In this document: positions 1 to 7,266 of the stretch, in pieces
Position numbering within the stretch: the first letter of the stretch is position 1
How the letters are laid out: the number at the start of each line of letters is the position of its first letter
Assembly: GCA_934547065.1 (NCBI GenBank)
Contig: CAKTEF010000015.1
Coordinates: 1-43,299 of the forward strand
Source of the DNA: an uncultured Faecalibacterium sp.
GTDB lineage: Bacteria > Bacillota > Clostridia > Oscillospirales > Ruminococcaceae
Direction: 5' to 3'
DNA length: 43,299 nucleotides
Notes under the pieces: model-generated
Seen by the model: only the letters and a program-made list of their open reading frames with translations
What the model was told of the DNA's origin: nothing
The model's database searches: none
Program-made: the position numbers and the translations under genes

Positions 1-752
1 GCCACCAGAGCGCCCATGTCCAGGCTGAACACGGTGCGGTCTTTCAGGTTTTCGGGCACATCGCCGCGCACGATCCGCTGGGCCAGGCCCTCGGCGATGG
101 CGGTCTTGCCAACGCCCGGCTCGCCGATCAGGCAGGGATTGTTCTTGGTTTTCCGGGACAGGATGCGGATCACGTTGCGGATCTCCTGGTCACGGCCGAT
201 CACGGGGTCCAGCTTCTGCTTGCGGGCCAGATCCACCAGATCCTGGCCGTATTTCTGCAGGGCGTTGTAGGTATCCTCCGGGTTGTCGTTGGTCACGCGC
301 TGGTTGCCGCGCACGGCCGTCAGCTGCCGGAGGAATGCATCTTTTTGGATGTTAAACGCGCGGAACAGCTCGGTGGTGTTCTGGGTCGGCTCATCCAGCA
401 GGCCCAGGAACACATGCTCCACACTGATATAGTCGTCTTTCATGGCCTTGGCTTCGCGGGCGGCGGCGCTGAGCACCTTATCGGCGGCCTGCGAGATATA
501 CACCTTGTCCGGGTCACGGCCGGAGCCGGACACACGGGGCAGGGCGGCCAGCTTTTCGGCCACAGCCGCAGCAAAGCTGCCGGGGTCCACATTCAGTTTC
601 TGGAGCAGCTGCGGGATCAGGCCCTGCTCCTGCGATGCAAGCGCATGGAGCAGATGCTCCGGCTCGAGCTGGTTGTGCTGGTACTCCACAGCCAGCTGCT
701 GCGCCGCCTGCAAAGCTTCCAGCGTTTTCTGGGTATATTGATTGGTATTCAT
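1..752 (-). CDS. clpB: ATP-dependent chaperone ClpB (N-terminal part; cut by window edge)
   Basis: This is the first 250 residues of a Hsp100 disaggregase that works with DnaK to resolubilise aggregated protein in the cytosol. The protein begins [20 protein letters not shown], a typical Clp_N start, followed by the double Clp_N repeat (about residues 5-145), a linker ending in [11 protein letters not shown], and the Walker A of the first AAA+ domain (GEPGVGKT, near residue 205). The family is about 860 residues, so the rest lies left of the window. The ATG at 752 is preceded by GGAGGG. It is the only gene between the window edge and a CIRCE-controlled promoter, so HrcA heat-shock control is expected. 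ClpB rather than ClpC is favoured by the N-terminal sequence and CIRCE control; the middle coiled-coil that would settle it is outside the window. Confidence 0.93.
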   Translation of the reverse strand, partial: MNTNQYTQKTLEALQAAQQLAVEYQHNQLEPEHLLHALASQEQGLIPQLLQKLNVDPGSFAAAVAEKLAALPRVSGSGRDPDKVYISQAADKVLSAAAREAKAMKDDYISVEHVFLGLLDEPTQNTTELFRAFNIQKDAFLRQLTAVRGNQRVTNDNPEDTYNALQKYGQDLVDLARKQKLDPVIGRDQEIRNVIRILSRKTKNNPCLIGEPGVGKTAIAEGLAQRIVRGDVPENLKDRTVFSLDMGALV

Positions 753-911
753 AGAATCACCCTCCATTCATACCGGAACGTGTTATCTTAGCGGACATAC
801 ATTCATTCTGCTAAAAGCTCCGAGCGCAGAGACACTGGAACCGGAAGCAGTCTGTTTTCAACTTTTGTTTCATGGTTTTTCGCACCTCCCGCCGAACTTA
901 CCTTTGTTGCT

Positions 912-938
912 TTAGCACTCTATCTGTTCGACTGCTAA
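912..938. promoter_or_regulatory. CIRCE operator (HrcA binding site)
   Basis: TTAGCACTC, nine bases, then GACTGCTAA. The consensus is TTAGCACTC-N9-GAGTGCTAA, so only one base of the right arm differs. It starts 2 bp downstream of the -10 of the clpB promoter, the classical position for repression by HrcA. Confidence 0.93.
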
Positions 939-939
939 A

Positions 940-968
940 AATATACTCCAAACAGCCCCCTTTGTCAA
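940..968 (-). promoter_or_regulatory. clpB promoter
   Basis: On the minus strand TTGACA (968-963), 17 bp, TATATT (945-940): near-perfect sigma-A promoter. It is followed at once by CIRCE and then a 5' leader of about 160 nt to the clpB ATG. Most of the 753-1074 gap is this control region. Confidence 0.88.
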
Positions 969-1032
969 TAGGGTTTCCCTCCCTGGACGGAGAATTCACA
1001 AATTGTTTGCAAACGAAAGCGGCCGCCCCGGC

Positions 1033-1061
1033 AAAAACCGGAACAGCCGCTGCTGGTTTTT
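1033..1061 (-). terminator. Terminator of the PPIase lipoprotein gene
   Basis: Minus-strand stem ACC-AGCAG / CTGTT-(CC)-GGT with a CGG loop, followed by TTTTTG. It lies just behind the stop codon at 1075 and before the clpB promoter. Confidence 0.6.
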
Positions 1062-1074
1062 GAAAAAGAATGCC

Positions 1075-2214
1075 TCAGCTCACCTGTGCGCCGCTGGTCA
1101 ATGCGTCGGTCACGGCATCCATCAGGGCCACCATGGTGCAGTAGTTGGCACCGTAGGTCTGGGTGTAGGCGGAGTAGGTGTCGATCTGCTCCTGCGTAGG
1201 CACGATGTCCATTGCCTCGGCCACAGCCTGATAGAGCAGCGCTTCCTTGGAATAGGAGGTGATGCTGTCGCTCATGGCGTTGAGCATCGCATCCGCATTT
1301 TCATACCCGACCGCGCTCTGCACAAAGGTGTCCAGATCGTAGCCGTAATAGCTGCCCATGGTGTAGTAGTAGTTCAGGCACTGGTTCACCTCATACGACG
1401 TGATCTCCTGCGGCAGCTCCTTGAACGTGGAGTTTTCCAGCAGGTAGTTCATCACGGCTGCATTCAGGTTGTCCTGATACAGCATCTTCTGGAACAGGGC
1501 ACGCAGCGCCTCCACGGTGTGGACATCATCGGAGGTGCCGTAGTGTTCGTCCACCCAGGCATCGGTCAGCTCCGGCAGGATCTCCTCGCTGATGGAATTC
1601 AGCGTCACGGAGAACACGGCCTTTTTGCCGCTGAGGACCACGGTGTTGCCCTCCGCATCGGTGGAGTCGCTGTATCCGTCGGGGAACGTCACATTCACAT
1701 CAAACGTTTCGCCGGGGGTATGCCCCACGATCTGATCCTCAAAGCCATCAATAAAGGAGCCGCTGCCCAGTGTCAGGTTATAGCCGCTGTAAGTGCCGCC
1801 CGTAAAGGCCACGCCGTCCACGCTGCCCGCGTAGTCGATGTTCACGGTGTCGCCATCCACTGCCGCGCGGTCCGTCACCTGCTTCTGCGTGGTGTTCTGG
1901 TCCAGCAGGCTGTCGATCTGGCTCTGCACGTCCTCCGCCGTAGGTTCCAGGTCGGCCTTGCTGAGCGGGATGGCCGCATAATCTTCGGGCAGGGTCACAT
2001 AGTCCAATGCCCTGACATTGCTCCAATAGCCGTTTTCGTCCAGCCCGTCGCTGTAAGTAAAGTTCTGGTAATCATAGTCTGCCGCGCTGCCATAAGGTGA
2101 GACTTCCCCGCTGGAAGCGGAAGAAGAAGCTGCGGACTTGGAGCAGCCTGCCGCGCCCAGGGCCAGCGCACCGGCGCAGAGCAGGCAGAGCGCTTTCCGG
2201 ATGATCTGTTTCAA
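1075..2214 (-). CDS. Trigger-factor-like FKBP peptidyl-prolyl isomerase lipoprotein
   Basis: Probable cell-surface foldase of 379 residues. A TTG start at 2214 is chosen because AGGAGG sits 8 nt upstream and it begins directly with a lipoprotein signal peptide (MKQIIRKALCLLCAG... LGAAGC, lipid-modified Cys24). Starting further upstream would add 41 residues before the signal. After a Ser-rich linker comes an N-terminal trigger-factor-like stretch, then an FKBP domain at about residues 120-215 (GDTVNIDYAG, SGSFIDGFEDQIVG, FPDGY), then a helical C-terminal region. The layout resembles trigger factor without its ribosome-binding head, moved outside the membrane. Likely role is prolyl isomerisation of exported proteins; activity is inferred from the family. 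It is a single-gene unit. Confidence 0.85.
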   Translation of the reverse strand: MKQIIRKALCLLCAGALALGAAGCSKSAASSSASSGEVSPYGSAADYDYQNFTYSDGLDENGYWSNVRALDYVTLPEDYAAIPLSKADLEPTAEDVQSQIDSLLDQNTTQKQVTDRAAVDGDTVNIDYAGSVDGVAFTGGTYSGYNLTLGSGSFIDGFEDQIVGHTPGETFDVNVTFPDGYSDSTDAEGNTVVLSGKKAVFSVTLNSISEEILPELTDAWVDEHYGTSDDVHTVEALRALFQKMLYQDNLNAAVMNYLLENSTFKELPQEITSYEVNQCLNYYYTMGSYYGYDLDTFVQSAVGYENADAMLNAMSDSITSYSKEALLYQAVAEAMDIVPTQEQIDTYSAYTQTYGANYCTMVALMDAVTDALTSGAQVS

Positions 2215-2361
2215 ATGGATTCCCTCCTGTTGGAATGCCGGTTCTCCGCCGGGCACTCGTTCGTTCATGCAGGTCTTATTATAAAGGCAAAAAATGAAAA
2301 AGAAAAGAATTTTGCAGAATTTCCACAAATGCCTCACGCCTCTTGCGTAAGTCGTTGCTTT

Positions 2362-2388
2362 TTGTCAAAGCCTGTGATATGCTATAAT
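2362..2388 (+). promoter_or_regulatory. Sense promoter of decayed type I toxin locus (copy 1)
   Basis: TTGTCA (2362-2367), 15 bp, TATAAT (2383-2388) with an extended-10 TGC before the -10. It matches in position the toxin promoter of the intact copy at 9386-9414 and would drive a transcript ending at the hairpin at 2541-2576. Confidence 0.7.
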
Positions 2389-2462
2389 TGCTGTCAAAAA
2401 CAGCAAGGCGCTGCCCGCAAAAAGGTGGTCAAGTTTCCGTAACCCGTCCGCGTACTCATACC

Positions 2463-2546
2463 ATCATCACCGTGGCTCATGGTTCGATCGAAGTGACGCT
2501 GAAGGTCATGCAGTACATTGAGAGCAAGCATAACAAAAAAGATTGA
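2463..2546 (+). pseudogene. Remnant of a small membrane toxin gene (copy 1)
   Basis: Reading to the stop at 2544-2546, the last 27 codons give a peptide ending QYIESKHNKKD, with 18 of 27 residues identical to the end of the intact toxin at 9581-9700. There is no Shine-Dalgarno and no ATG at the expected place. The only in-frame alternative start, GTG at 2472, has no ribosome site. The stretch just upstream (2407-2446) instead matches the 5' UTR of the intact copy (9440-9478): GGCGCTG-C/T-CCGCAA, GGTCA, TTCCG, ACCCG. Relative to that copy about 120 bp are missing, covering the ribosome site, the start and the first 12 codons. It looks like a deletion derivative. Confidence 0.7.
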
Positions 2547-2628
2547 CCGCCCAGTGTCCCAACTCCGCGGTCAATCTTTTTGACTAAGGGATACGGAAAC
2601 TGACCATTGTGGGCCAGCGCCTTTCTCT
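2536..2628 (-). ncRNA. Predicted antisense RNA (antitoxin-like), copy 1
   Basis: Minus-strand transcript of about 90 nt predicted from the promoter at 2635-2663 to the hairpin at 2541-2576. It overlaps the 3' end of the sense transcript, the arrangement of type I systems such as TxpA/RatA and BsrG/SR4. The ends are estimates. Its sequence is closely related to the antisense RNA of copy 2 (shared GGCCAGCGCCTT and CGGTCAATCT elements in plus-strand terms). Here it may act without a cognate toxin. Confidence 0.6.
2541..2576. terminator. Two-way terminator hairpin, type I locus copy 1
   Basis: GATTGACCGC (2541-2550) pairs perfectly with GCGGTCAATC (2567-2576). The stem is preceded by AAAAAA and followed by TTTTTT, so it can end transcripts from both strands: the sense remnant mRNA and the antisense RNA. 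Confidence 0.88.
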
Positions 2629-2634
2629 ATTTGT

Positions 2635-2663
2635 AGTATAATCGTTCCAACGTTGTTTGTCAA
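2635..2663 (-). promoter_or_regulatory. Antisense RNA promoter, copy 1
   Basis: Minus strand TTGACA (2663-2658), 17 bp, TATACT (2640-2635). It is near consensus and points toward the toxin remnant. No protein gene lies between it and the hairpin, so its product must be a short RNA. Confidence 0.85.
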
Positions 2664-2692
2664 GCCGCAGCCTGGCGGCAGGCAGTTTCTTC

Positions 2693-2721
2693 TTGCTTCT
2701 CCGGGCTGCGCGTTCTATTAT
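2693..2721 (+). promoter_or_regulatory. Promoter of malic enzyme-fumarase operon
   Basis: TTGCTT (2693-2698), 17 bp, TATTAT (2716-2721), about 38 bp before the malic enzyme ATG. Confidence 0.7.
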
Positions 2722-2759
2722 AATAAGGAATCATCCATCAACCATAAGGAGGAACCCCC

Positions 2760-3932
2760 ATGGATTACAACAAAGCCGCTCTGGAAATGCACGAGAGCCA
2801 CCACGGCAAGGTGGGCATCGTCAGCAAGGTGGAAGTTGCCACCCGCGACGATCTTTCCACCGCCTACACCCCCGGCGTGGCCGAGCCCTGCCGCAGGATC
2901 AAGGAAAACCCGGACGATGTTTACAAGTACACGTTCAAGGGCAACATGGTAGCCGTTGTCTCCAACGGCACCGCCGTACTGGGCCTGGGTGATATCGGCC
3001 CGGAAGCCGGTCTGCCCGTGATGGAGGGCAAGGCCGTTCTGTTCAAGGAGTTCGGCGGAGTGGATGCGTTCCCCATCTGCATTGATGCCCACGATGCCGC
3101 CAGCGTGATCGCCGCCTGCAAGGCCATTGCGCCCACATTCGGCGGCATCAACCTGGAGGACATCAAAAGCCCGGAATGCTTTGAGATCGAGCAAACGCTG
3201 GAACGGGAGCTGGACATTCCCGTGTTCCACGATGACCAGCACGGCACCGCCATCGTGGTCACGGCTGCTCTGATCAATGCCCTGCGCGTGGTGGGCAAAA
3301 AGATGGAGGACGTACACATCGTGCTGAACGGCCCCGGTGCAGCCGGAACCGCCATCATCAAGATGCTGATGACCGCAGGTGCCAGGGATATTGTGGCCGT
3401 GGATCAGTTCGGCACCCTGTACAAGGGCTGCAACAGTGCCGAGGCCCACAAAAACTGGCTGGGTGAAGTGACCAACCCCCGCCAGATCCGGGGCGGCCTG
3501 AAAGAAGCCCTTGCGGGGGCCGATGTGTTCATTGGCGTGTCCCGCCCCGGCATCCTGACAGCCGAGCTGTGCCGCACCATGAACAAGGATGCCATCGTTT
3601 TTGCCATGGCCAACCCCACCCCGGAGATCATGCCGGACGAGGCCAAGGCAGGCGGCGTGCGGATCATCGCCACCGGCCGCAGCGATTTCCCCAATCAGGT
3701 CAACAATGTGCTCTGCTTCCCCGGCCTGTTCAAGGGCGCTTTGAGCGTGCGTGCCCGCGACATCAACGACCGGATGAAGCTGGCCGCTGCTTACGCCATC
3801 GCGGACCTGATCACCGATGCCGACCGCAGCGAGGAGAACATCATTCCCGGCGCGTTCGATCCCCGCGTGGCCGAGGCTGTGGCAAACGCCGTGGCCAAGG
3901 CCGCACGCGAGACCGGCGTGGCCCGCCTGTAA
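2760..3932 (+). CDS. NAD(P)-dependent malic enzyme
   Basis: Converts malate to pyruvate and CO2 with NAD(P)H formation. It is 390 residues, the usual size of the short bacterial form without a phosphotransacetylase tail. Visible motifs: YTPGVAEPCRRI (residues 33-44), the malic-enzyme core FPICIDAHD, HDDQHGTAIV at the metal site, the Rossmann loop NGPGAAGTAI, and ANPTPEI. The ATG at 2760 has AAGGAGG upstream. It is followed 15 bp later by the two fumarase subunits, so the operon links fumarate, malate and pyruvate. Direction and cofactor choice cannot be read from the sequence. Confidence 0.94.
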   Translation: MDYNKAALEMHESHHGKVGIVSKVEVATRDDLSTAYTPGVAEPCRRIKENPDDVYKYTFKGNMVAVVSNGTAVLGLGDIGPEAGLPVMEGKAVLFKEFGGVDAFPICIDAHDAASVIAACKAIAPTFGGINLEDIKSPECFEIEQTLERELDIPVFHDDQHGTAIVVTAALINALRVVGKKMEDVHIVLNGPGAAGTAIIKMLMTAGARDIVAVDQFGTLYKGCNSAEAHKNWLGEVTNPRQIRGGLKEALAGADVFIGVSRPGILTAELCRTMNKDAIVFAMANPTPEIMPDEAKAGGVRIIATGRSDFPNQVNNVLCFPGLFKGALSVRARDINDRMKLAAAYAIADLITDADRSEENIIPGAFDPRVAEAVANAVAKAARETGVARL

Positions 3933-3947
3933 GCGGAGGGCGTTTGT

Positions 3948-4787
3948 ATGAGGACCATTTCCGCACAGGAGATCACCCATACCGTTGCGCGGCTGTGCAT
4001 CCAGGCCAACACCCGGCTGCCGCAGGATGTGCAGGCTGCGCTGGACAAGGCCCGGCAGGCCGAGCCCTGGCCTCTGGCCAAAAACACCCTGGACCTGCTG
4101 TGGTCCAACCTTTCCGCCGCAAAAGAGAAGAACCTGCCCATCTGCCAGGACACCGGCATGGCCTGCGTGTTCGTGGAGCTGGGCACCGAGGTCCACATCG
4201 ACGGCAGCTTTGAAACCGCCATCCACGAAGGCGTGCGCCGGGGCTACACCGACGGCTACCTGCGCAAGAGCATCGTGGCCGACCCGCTGCGCCGGGGCAA
4301 CACCGGCGATAACACCCCCGCCGCCATCACCGTGCATCTGGTGGACGGCGACGGCTGCCGCATCACCGTGGCCCCCAAGGGCTTTGGCAGCGAGAATATG
4401 AGCCGGGTCCAAATGCTCAAGCCCGCCGACGGCGTAGAGGGCTTCAAAAAGTTCGTCCTGGAAACCGTACAGCAGGCCGGTTCCAACCCCTGCCCGCCCA
4501 TCGTTTTGGGCATCGGCGTGGGCGGCAGCTTCGATAAAGTAGCCTATCTGGCTAAAAAAGCCCTGCTCCGTCCGCTGGATGTGCCCAACCCCGACCCCTA
4601 CTACGCGGCCCTGGAGCAGGAGCTGCTCACCGCCATCAACGAGCTGGGCATCGGGCCGCAGGGCTTTGGCGGCCAGACCACCTGCCTGGGCCTTGCCATT
4701 GAGCAGATGCCCACCCATGTGGCCGGGCTGCCCGTGGCAGTGAACGTTTCCTGCCATGTGACCCGCCGCGCCAGCGCAGAACTGTAA
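3948..4787 (+). CDS. Fumarate hydratase (class I), alpha subunit
   Basis: N-terminal half of a heteromeric, oxygen-sensitive [4Fe-4S] hydro-lyase that interconverts fumarate and malate; 279 residues, standard for the alpha subunit (FumA-N/TtdA family). CQDTGMACVF carries the first cluster cysteine; GCRITVAPKGFGSENMS and GIGVGGSFDKVAYLAKKALLRPL are family signatures. The ATG at 3948 follows GGAGGG. L-tartrate dehydratase belongs to the same family and cannot be excluded from sequence alone, but the malic enzyme next door favours fumarase. Confidence 0.9.
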   Translation: MRTISAQEITHTVARLCIQANTRLPQDVQAALDKARQAEPWPLAKNTLDLLWSNLSAAKEKNLPICQDTGMACVFVELGTEVHIDGSFETAIHEGVRRGYTDGYLRKSIVADPLRRGNTGDNTPAAITVHLVDGDGCRITVAPKGFGSENMSRVQMLKPADGVEGFKKFVLETVQQAGSNPCPPIVLGIGVGGSFDKVAYLAKKALLRPLDVPNPDPYYAALEQELLTAINELGIGPQGFGGQTTCLGLAIEQMPTHVAGLPVAVNVSCHVTRRASAEL

Positions 4788-4798
4788 GGAGGTGCATG

Positions 4799-5356
4799 AT
4801 GGAATACAAACTGACGACTCCCTGCACCGCTGCCGACCTGGCCCCGCTGAAAGCGGGCGACACGGTCCTGTTGTCCGGTGTGGTCTACACGGCACGCGAT
4901 CAGGCCCACAAGCGGATGATCGAGGCGCTGGACAAGGGGGAGCCCCTCCCCTTTGCGCTGAACGGCAGCGCCATCTACTACGTCGGCCCCACCCCGGAGC
5001 GTCCCGGCGAGGTGATCGGTTCAGCCGGGCCCACCACCAGCGGCCGGATGGATGCCATGAGCCCACGCCTGCTGGACCTGGGCAACAAGATCATGATCGG
5101 CAAAGGCAAGCGGGATGAAGCCGTAAAGGCGGCCGTGGTCCGCAACGGAGCGGTCTATCTGGCCGCACTGGGCGGGGCCGGGGCCCTGATGGCCAAAAGC
5201 GTGCAGACGCTGGAAGTGATCGCCTGGCCCGACCTTGGCTGCGAGGCGGTCCGCCGCCTGACCGTGCAGGACATGCCCCTGACCGTGATCCTGGATGCCC
5301 ACGGCGGCGACCTGTACTCCTCCGGCCCAGAGGCCTACCGGGCCGGCAAACACTGA
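4799..5356 (+). CDS. Fumarate hydratase (class I), beta subunit
   Basis: C-terminal half of the two-subunit hydro-lyase, 185 residues (TtdB/FumA-C family). Visible: LKAGDTVLLSGVVYTARDQAHKRM near the N-terminus and YVGPTPERPGEVIGSAGPTTSGRMD, the conserved substrate-binding stretch. Two ATGs lie in tandem at 4796 and 4799; 4799 is chosen because AGGAGG (4787-4792) is then 6 nt away rather than 3. The ribosome site overlaps the stop codon of the alpha subunit, which suggests coupled translation in a 1:1 ratio. It is the last gene of the operon. Confidence 0.9.
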   Translation: MEYKLTTPCTAADLAPLKAGDTVLLSGVVYTARDQAHKRMIEALDKGEPLPFALNGSAIYYVGPTPERPGEVIGSAGPTTSGRMDAMSPRLLDLGNKIMIGKGKRDEAVKAAVVRNGAVYLAALGGAGALMAKSVQTLEVIAWPDLGCEAVRRLTVQDMPLTVILDAHGGDLYSSGPEAYRAGKH

Positions 5357-5428
5357 GCCGCAGCCGGCAAAATCGCAAAGATTCGTAGGTTCGATTTGGT
5401 TTGTTCCAGCAAACTTTCGATGGATTGC

Positions 5429-5457
5429 TTGTATTCCCTGTAAGATTGTGGTATCCT
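5429..5457 (+). promoter_or_regulatory. Promoter of the DtxR-family regulator
   Basis: TTGTAT (5429-5434), 17 bp, TATCCT (5452-5457), 73 bp before the ATG. No clear DtxR/MntR operator palindrome was recognised. Confidence 0.55.
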
Positions 5458-5530
5458 ATAACAAACCGAACCGATGTGCGTTTTCTGCTCCGGGCCGGAA
5501 ATCAACAAGAAGGCAGGAGGCCGATAAACC

Positions 5531-5926
5531 ATGCAGATCCACCAATCCGCAGAAGATTACCTTGAAACGATCCTGATGCTGAGCCAGAGGATGGGCCGGG
5601 TGCGTTCCATCGACGTAGTCAACGAACTGGGCTACACCAAGGCAAGCGTCAGCATTGCGATGAAAAAGCTGCGGGAAAACGGCTACATCGCGGTGGACGG
5701 CGAGGGCAACCTGACCTTGCTGAAGCCGGGCCGCGAGATCGCCGAACGTATTTACAGCCGTCACCGGCTGCTGACCCACTTTTTTGTCCAGCTGGGCGTG
5801 GACGAAGCCGTTGCCGCCGAGGATGCCTGCAAGGCAGAGCATATCCTCAGCGAGCAGACCCTGGAAAAGATCCGGGAATATGCGCTGCTCCACGACGCAG
5901 AGGACAGCCTGAAACCGCAGGAATGA
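5531..5926 (+). CDS. DtxR/MntR-family metal-dependent transcriptional regulator
   Basis: 131 residues: an N-terminal winged helix (residues 1-65: QSAEDYLETILMLSQRMGRVRSIDV, then KASVSIAMKKLRENGYI as recognition helix) and a helical dimerisation and metal-binding region (HRLLTHFFVQLGVDEAVAAEDACKAEHILSEQTLEKI, where H, E, C and H are candidate ligands). There is no C-terminal SH3-like domain, which resembles MntR more than DtxR. It would repress manganese or iron uptake genes when the metal is present; no such genes are nearby. GGAGG lies upstream of the ATG. It forms a single-gene unit. Confidence 0.85.
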   Translation: MQIHQSAEDYLETILMLSQRMGRVRSIDVVNELGYTKASVSIAMKKLRENGYIAVDGEGNLTLLKPGREIAERIYSRHRLLTHFFVQLGVDEAVAAEDACKAEHILSEQTLEKIREYALLHDAEDSLKPQE

Positions 5927-5954
5927 CCGCATAAAAGAGGGAGTTGCGCAAAAA

Positions 5955-5985
5955 AGCCGGGCAGCCTGCGGGCTGTCCGGCTTTG
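5955..5985. terminator. Terminator between the DtxR-family regulator and the convergent lipoprotein
   Basis: AGCCGGGCAGCC pairs with GGCTGTCCGGCT around a TGCG loop. A-run on the left (AAAAA) and CTTT on the right, so it may serve both converging genes. Confidence 0.75.
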
Positions 5986-6023
5986 CGTGATTCAAAAGGT
6001 GTTATTCCGTGCGGGGCAAGGGG

Positions 6024-6563
6024 TCAGGTAATCGGTTTCAGTGTAGTAGCTGTCCAATAGATTTTACCCTCAATGGTCACCACACCAATGCTGAGAGCGG
6101 TGGAAGAATCCATGGAATTTGCAAATCCAAAACCGATCAACTCTTTCCGAAACTCTGGAGTATCCCCCTCATAGACGGTGTCCAGCTTAGCAGGATTCGA
6201 ATTATCGTAGTTGATGCTCCCAGTGTTTTCCCAGCCAGCTTCCTTCTGCTTCTTCTGAAGCTCCCGCTCGAGTTGGTTTGCTTCACTCAAGGGGATTCCC
6301 GTCGTTCCGGCTTCGCGGAAATGTTCGATGAACTCCTGCTCCAATTGAGTAAGTGCCGTGACTTCCTGCAGTGACGACATCCTCACTTTTTGGCGTTCTT
6401 CATTGATAGCCTTGATGATCTCCCGCTTTGCCTTTGCTTCCGCCGCAGTCAAGCCAGAGCTGCCGCCCGGCACACCCGGGTTGGGGGCAGCTCCACAGGA
6501 TGCCAGCAGCAACAGCATTACACCGGTGAGCAGAAGGGCGGTCAGTTTTGCCAGCTTTTTCAT
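6024..6563 (-). CDS. Small lipoprotein, possibly CAP/SCP-like
   Basis: 179 residues, lipoprotein signal (MKKLAKLTALLLTG... LLLASC, lipidated Cys near residue 22), a Gly/Pro/Ser linker, then a helical part (KREIIKAINEERQKVRMSSLQEVTALTQLEQEF) and a beta-rich tail (STALSIGVVTIEGKIYWTATTL). The I-N-x-E-R start of the first helix and the S-I-G-V ... Y-W-T end resemble CAP-superfamily domains (CAP/SCP/PR1), but the domain is short and the usual His/Glu pair is not evident. The family call is tentative. ATG at 6563 follows GGAGG at 9 nt. Probably membrane-anchored; function unknown. Confidence 0.8.
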   Translation of the reverse strand: MKKLAKLTALLLTGVMLLLLASCGAAPNPGVPGGSSGLTAAEAKAKREIIKAINEERQKVRMSSLQEVTALTQLEQEFIEHFREAGTTGIPLSEANQLERELQKKQKEAGWENTGSINYDNSNPAKLDTVYEGDTPEFRKELIGFGFANSMDSSTALSIGVVTIEGKIYWTATTLKPIT

Positions 6564-6619
6564 AGAGATCAACCTCCAATCCTTTCTTACAGCTTGGCGT
6601 TGCTTTCTTCGGTACTATC

Positions 6620-6646
6620 AGTATACCAGATACCGCCCCCCCGCAA
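6620..6646 (-). promoter_or_regulatory. Probable promoter of the small lipoprotein
   Basis: Minus strand TTGCGG (6646-6641), 15 bp, TATACT (6625-6620) with TGG before the -10 (extended -10 type). Confidence 0.5.
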
Positions 6647-6726
6647 GAGCAATTCGATGCAAAATAACCCTTATTCACGCAGGGTAAGAGAAATATTTCC
6701 CGTCTTTTTGGGCAAGGTGCGCAAAA

Positions 6727-6770
6727 AAGGGGCTGTTGCACAAGGGAAAAAGCCGGTGCAACAGCCCCTT
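6727..6770 (-). terminator. mazF terminator
   Basis: Perfect 15-bp stem AAGGGGCTGTTGCAC (6727-6741) / GTGCAACAGCCCCTT (6756-6770). On the minus strand it is followed by TTTTTT. It directly abuts the mazF stop codon. Confidence 0.9.
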
Positions 6771-7121
6771 TTAATAGCTGTCCAGCCCCAGGCTGACATC
6801 CAGCGCCTGATTGACCCGGCGCTGATCTTCCGGCGTGATCTGGCCCGCCCGCTCGCGCAGGCGGTGTTTGTCCAGGGTGCGGATCTGTTCCAGCAGCACC
6901 ACACTGTCTTTGGCAAGGCCGGTATCCGCCGCCCGGATGTTGATGTGCGTCGGCAGCCGGGCTTTGTCCAGCCGGGATGTAATGGCCGCCGCGATCACCG
7001 TGGGGCTGTGCCGGTTGCCGATCTCGTTCTGCACGATCAGCACCGGGCGGATGCCGCCCTGCTCTGAGCCGACCACCGGCGAAAGATCCGCGTAAAAAAC
7101 TTCTCCTCTGTGTACCTCCAT
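6771..7121 (-). CDS. mazF: MazF/PemK-family mRNA interferase (EndoA-like), no adjacent antitoxin
   Basis: 116-residue sequence-specific endoribonuclease that cuts single-stranded mRNA. The sequence is the typical Firmicute EndoA/NdoA type: VHRGEVFYADLSPVVGSEQGGIRPVLIVQNEIGN, with the conserved GGIRP loop and the catalytic Arg, then SPTVIAAAITS and ADTGLAKDSVVLLEQIRTLDKHRL. GGGAGGG precedes the ATG at 7121. In many Firmicutes ndoA follows ndoAI (antitoxin) and alr; here no MazE-like ORF precedes it, the upstream gene is acpS, and alr is 28 kb away. It is probably transcribed with acpS or from the 7122-7266 gap. Confidence 0.92.
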   Translation of the reverse strand: MEVHRGEVFYADLSPVVGSEQGGIRPVLIVQNEIGNRHSPTVIAAAITSRLDKARLPTHINIRAADTGLAKDSVVLLEQIRTLDKHRLRERAGQITPEDQRRVNQALDVSLGLDSY

Positions 7122-7181
7122 GAAATCGTCCCTCCCTGATGTTGGAGGATGCGCCCGCTATGTGGTGCGCCCTGCGCATCC

Positions 7182-7214
7182 CCGGTTGGTCTGCCTTTAG
7201 TATGTACCAACCGG
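7182..7214. repeat. Inverted repeat in the mazF leader
   Basis: CCGGTTGGT (7182-7190), 15 nt, ACCAACCGG (7206-7214): a perfect 9-bp stem between acpS and mazF without a T-run. It could be an operator for the toxin operon or an RNA hairpin that tunes read-through into mazF. Function is not shown. Confidence 0.6.
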
Positions 7215-7266
7215 GCGGCCGGTATGCACCCACGGGTCCTGATCTCATTGTATGCGGCAGCCGCGC

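Noticed and set aside
2718..5066. 782-codon open frame opposite the malic enzyme and fumarase genes
   Set aside because: Low-complexity shadow of three well-identified genes on the plus strand.
7122..7266. A MazE-type antitoxin gene upstream of mazF
   Set aside because: All frames on the minus strand here lack a start with ribosome site and any AbrB- or RHH-like sequence.
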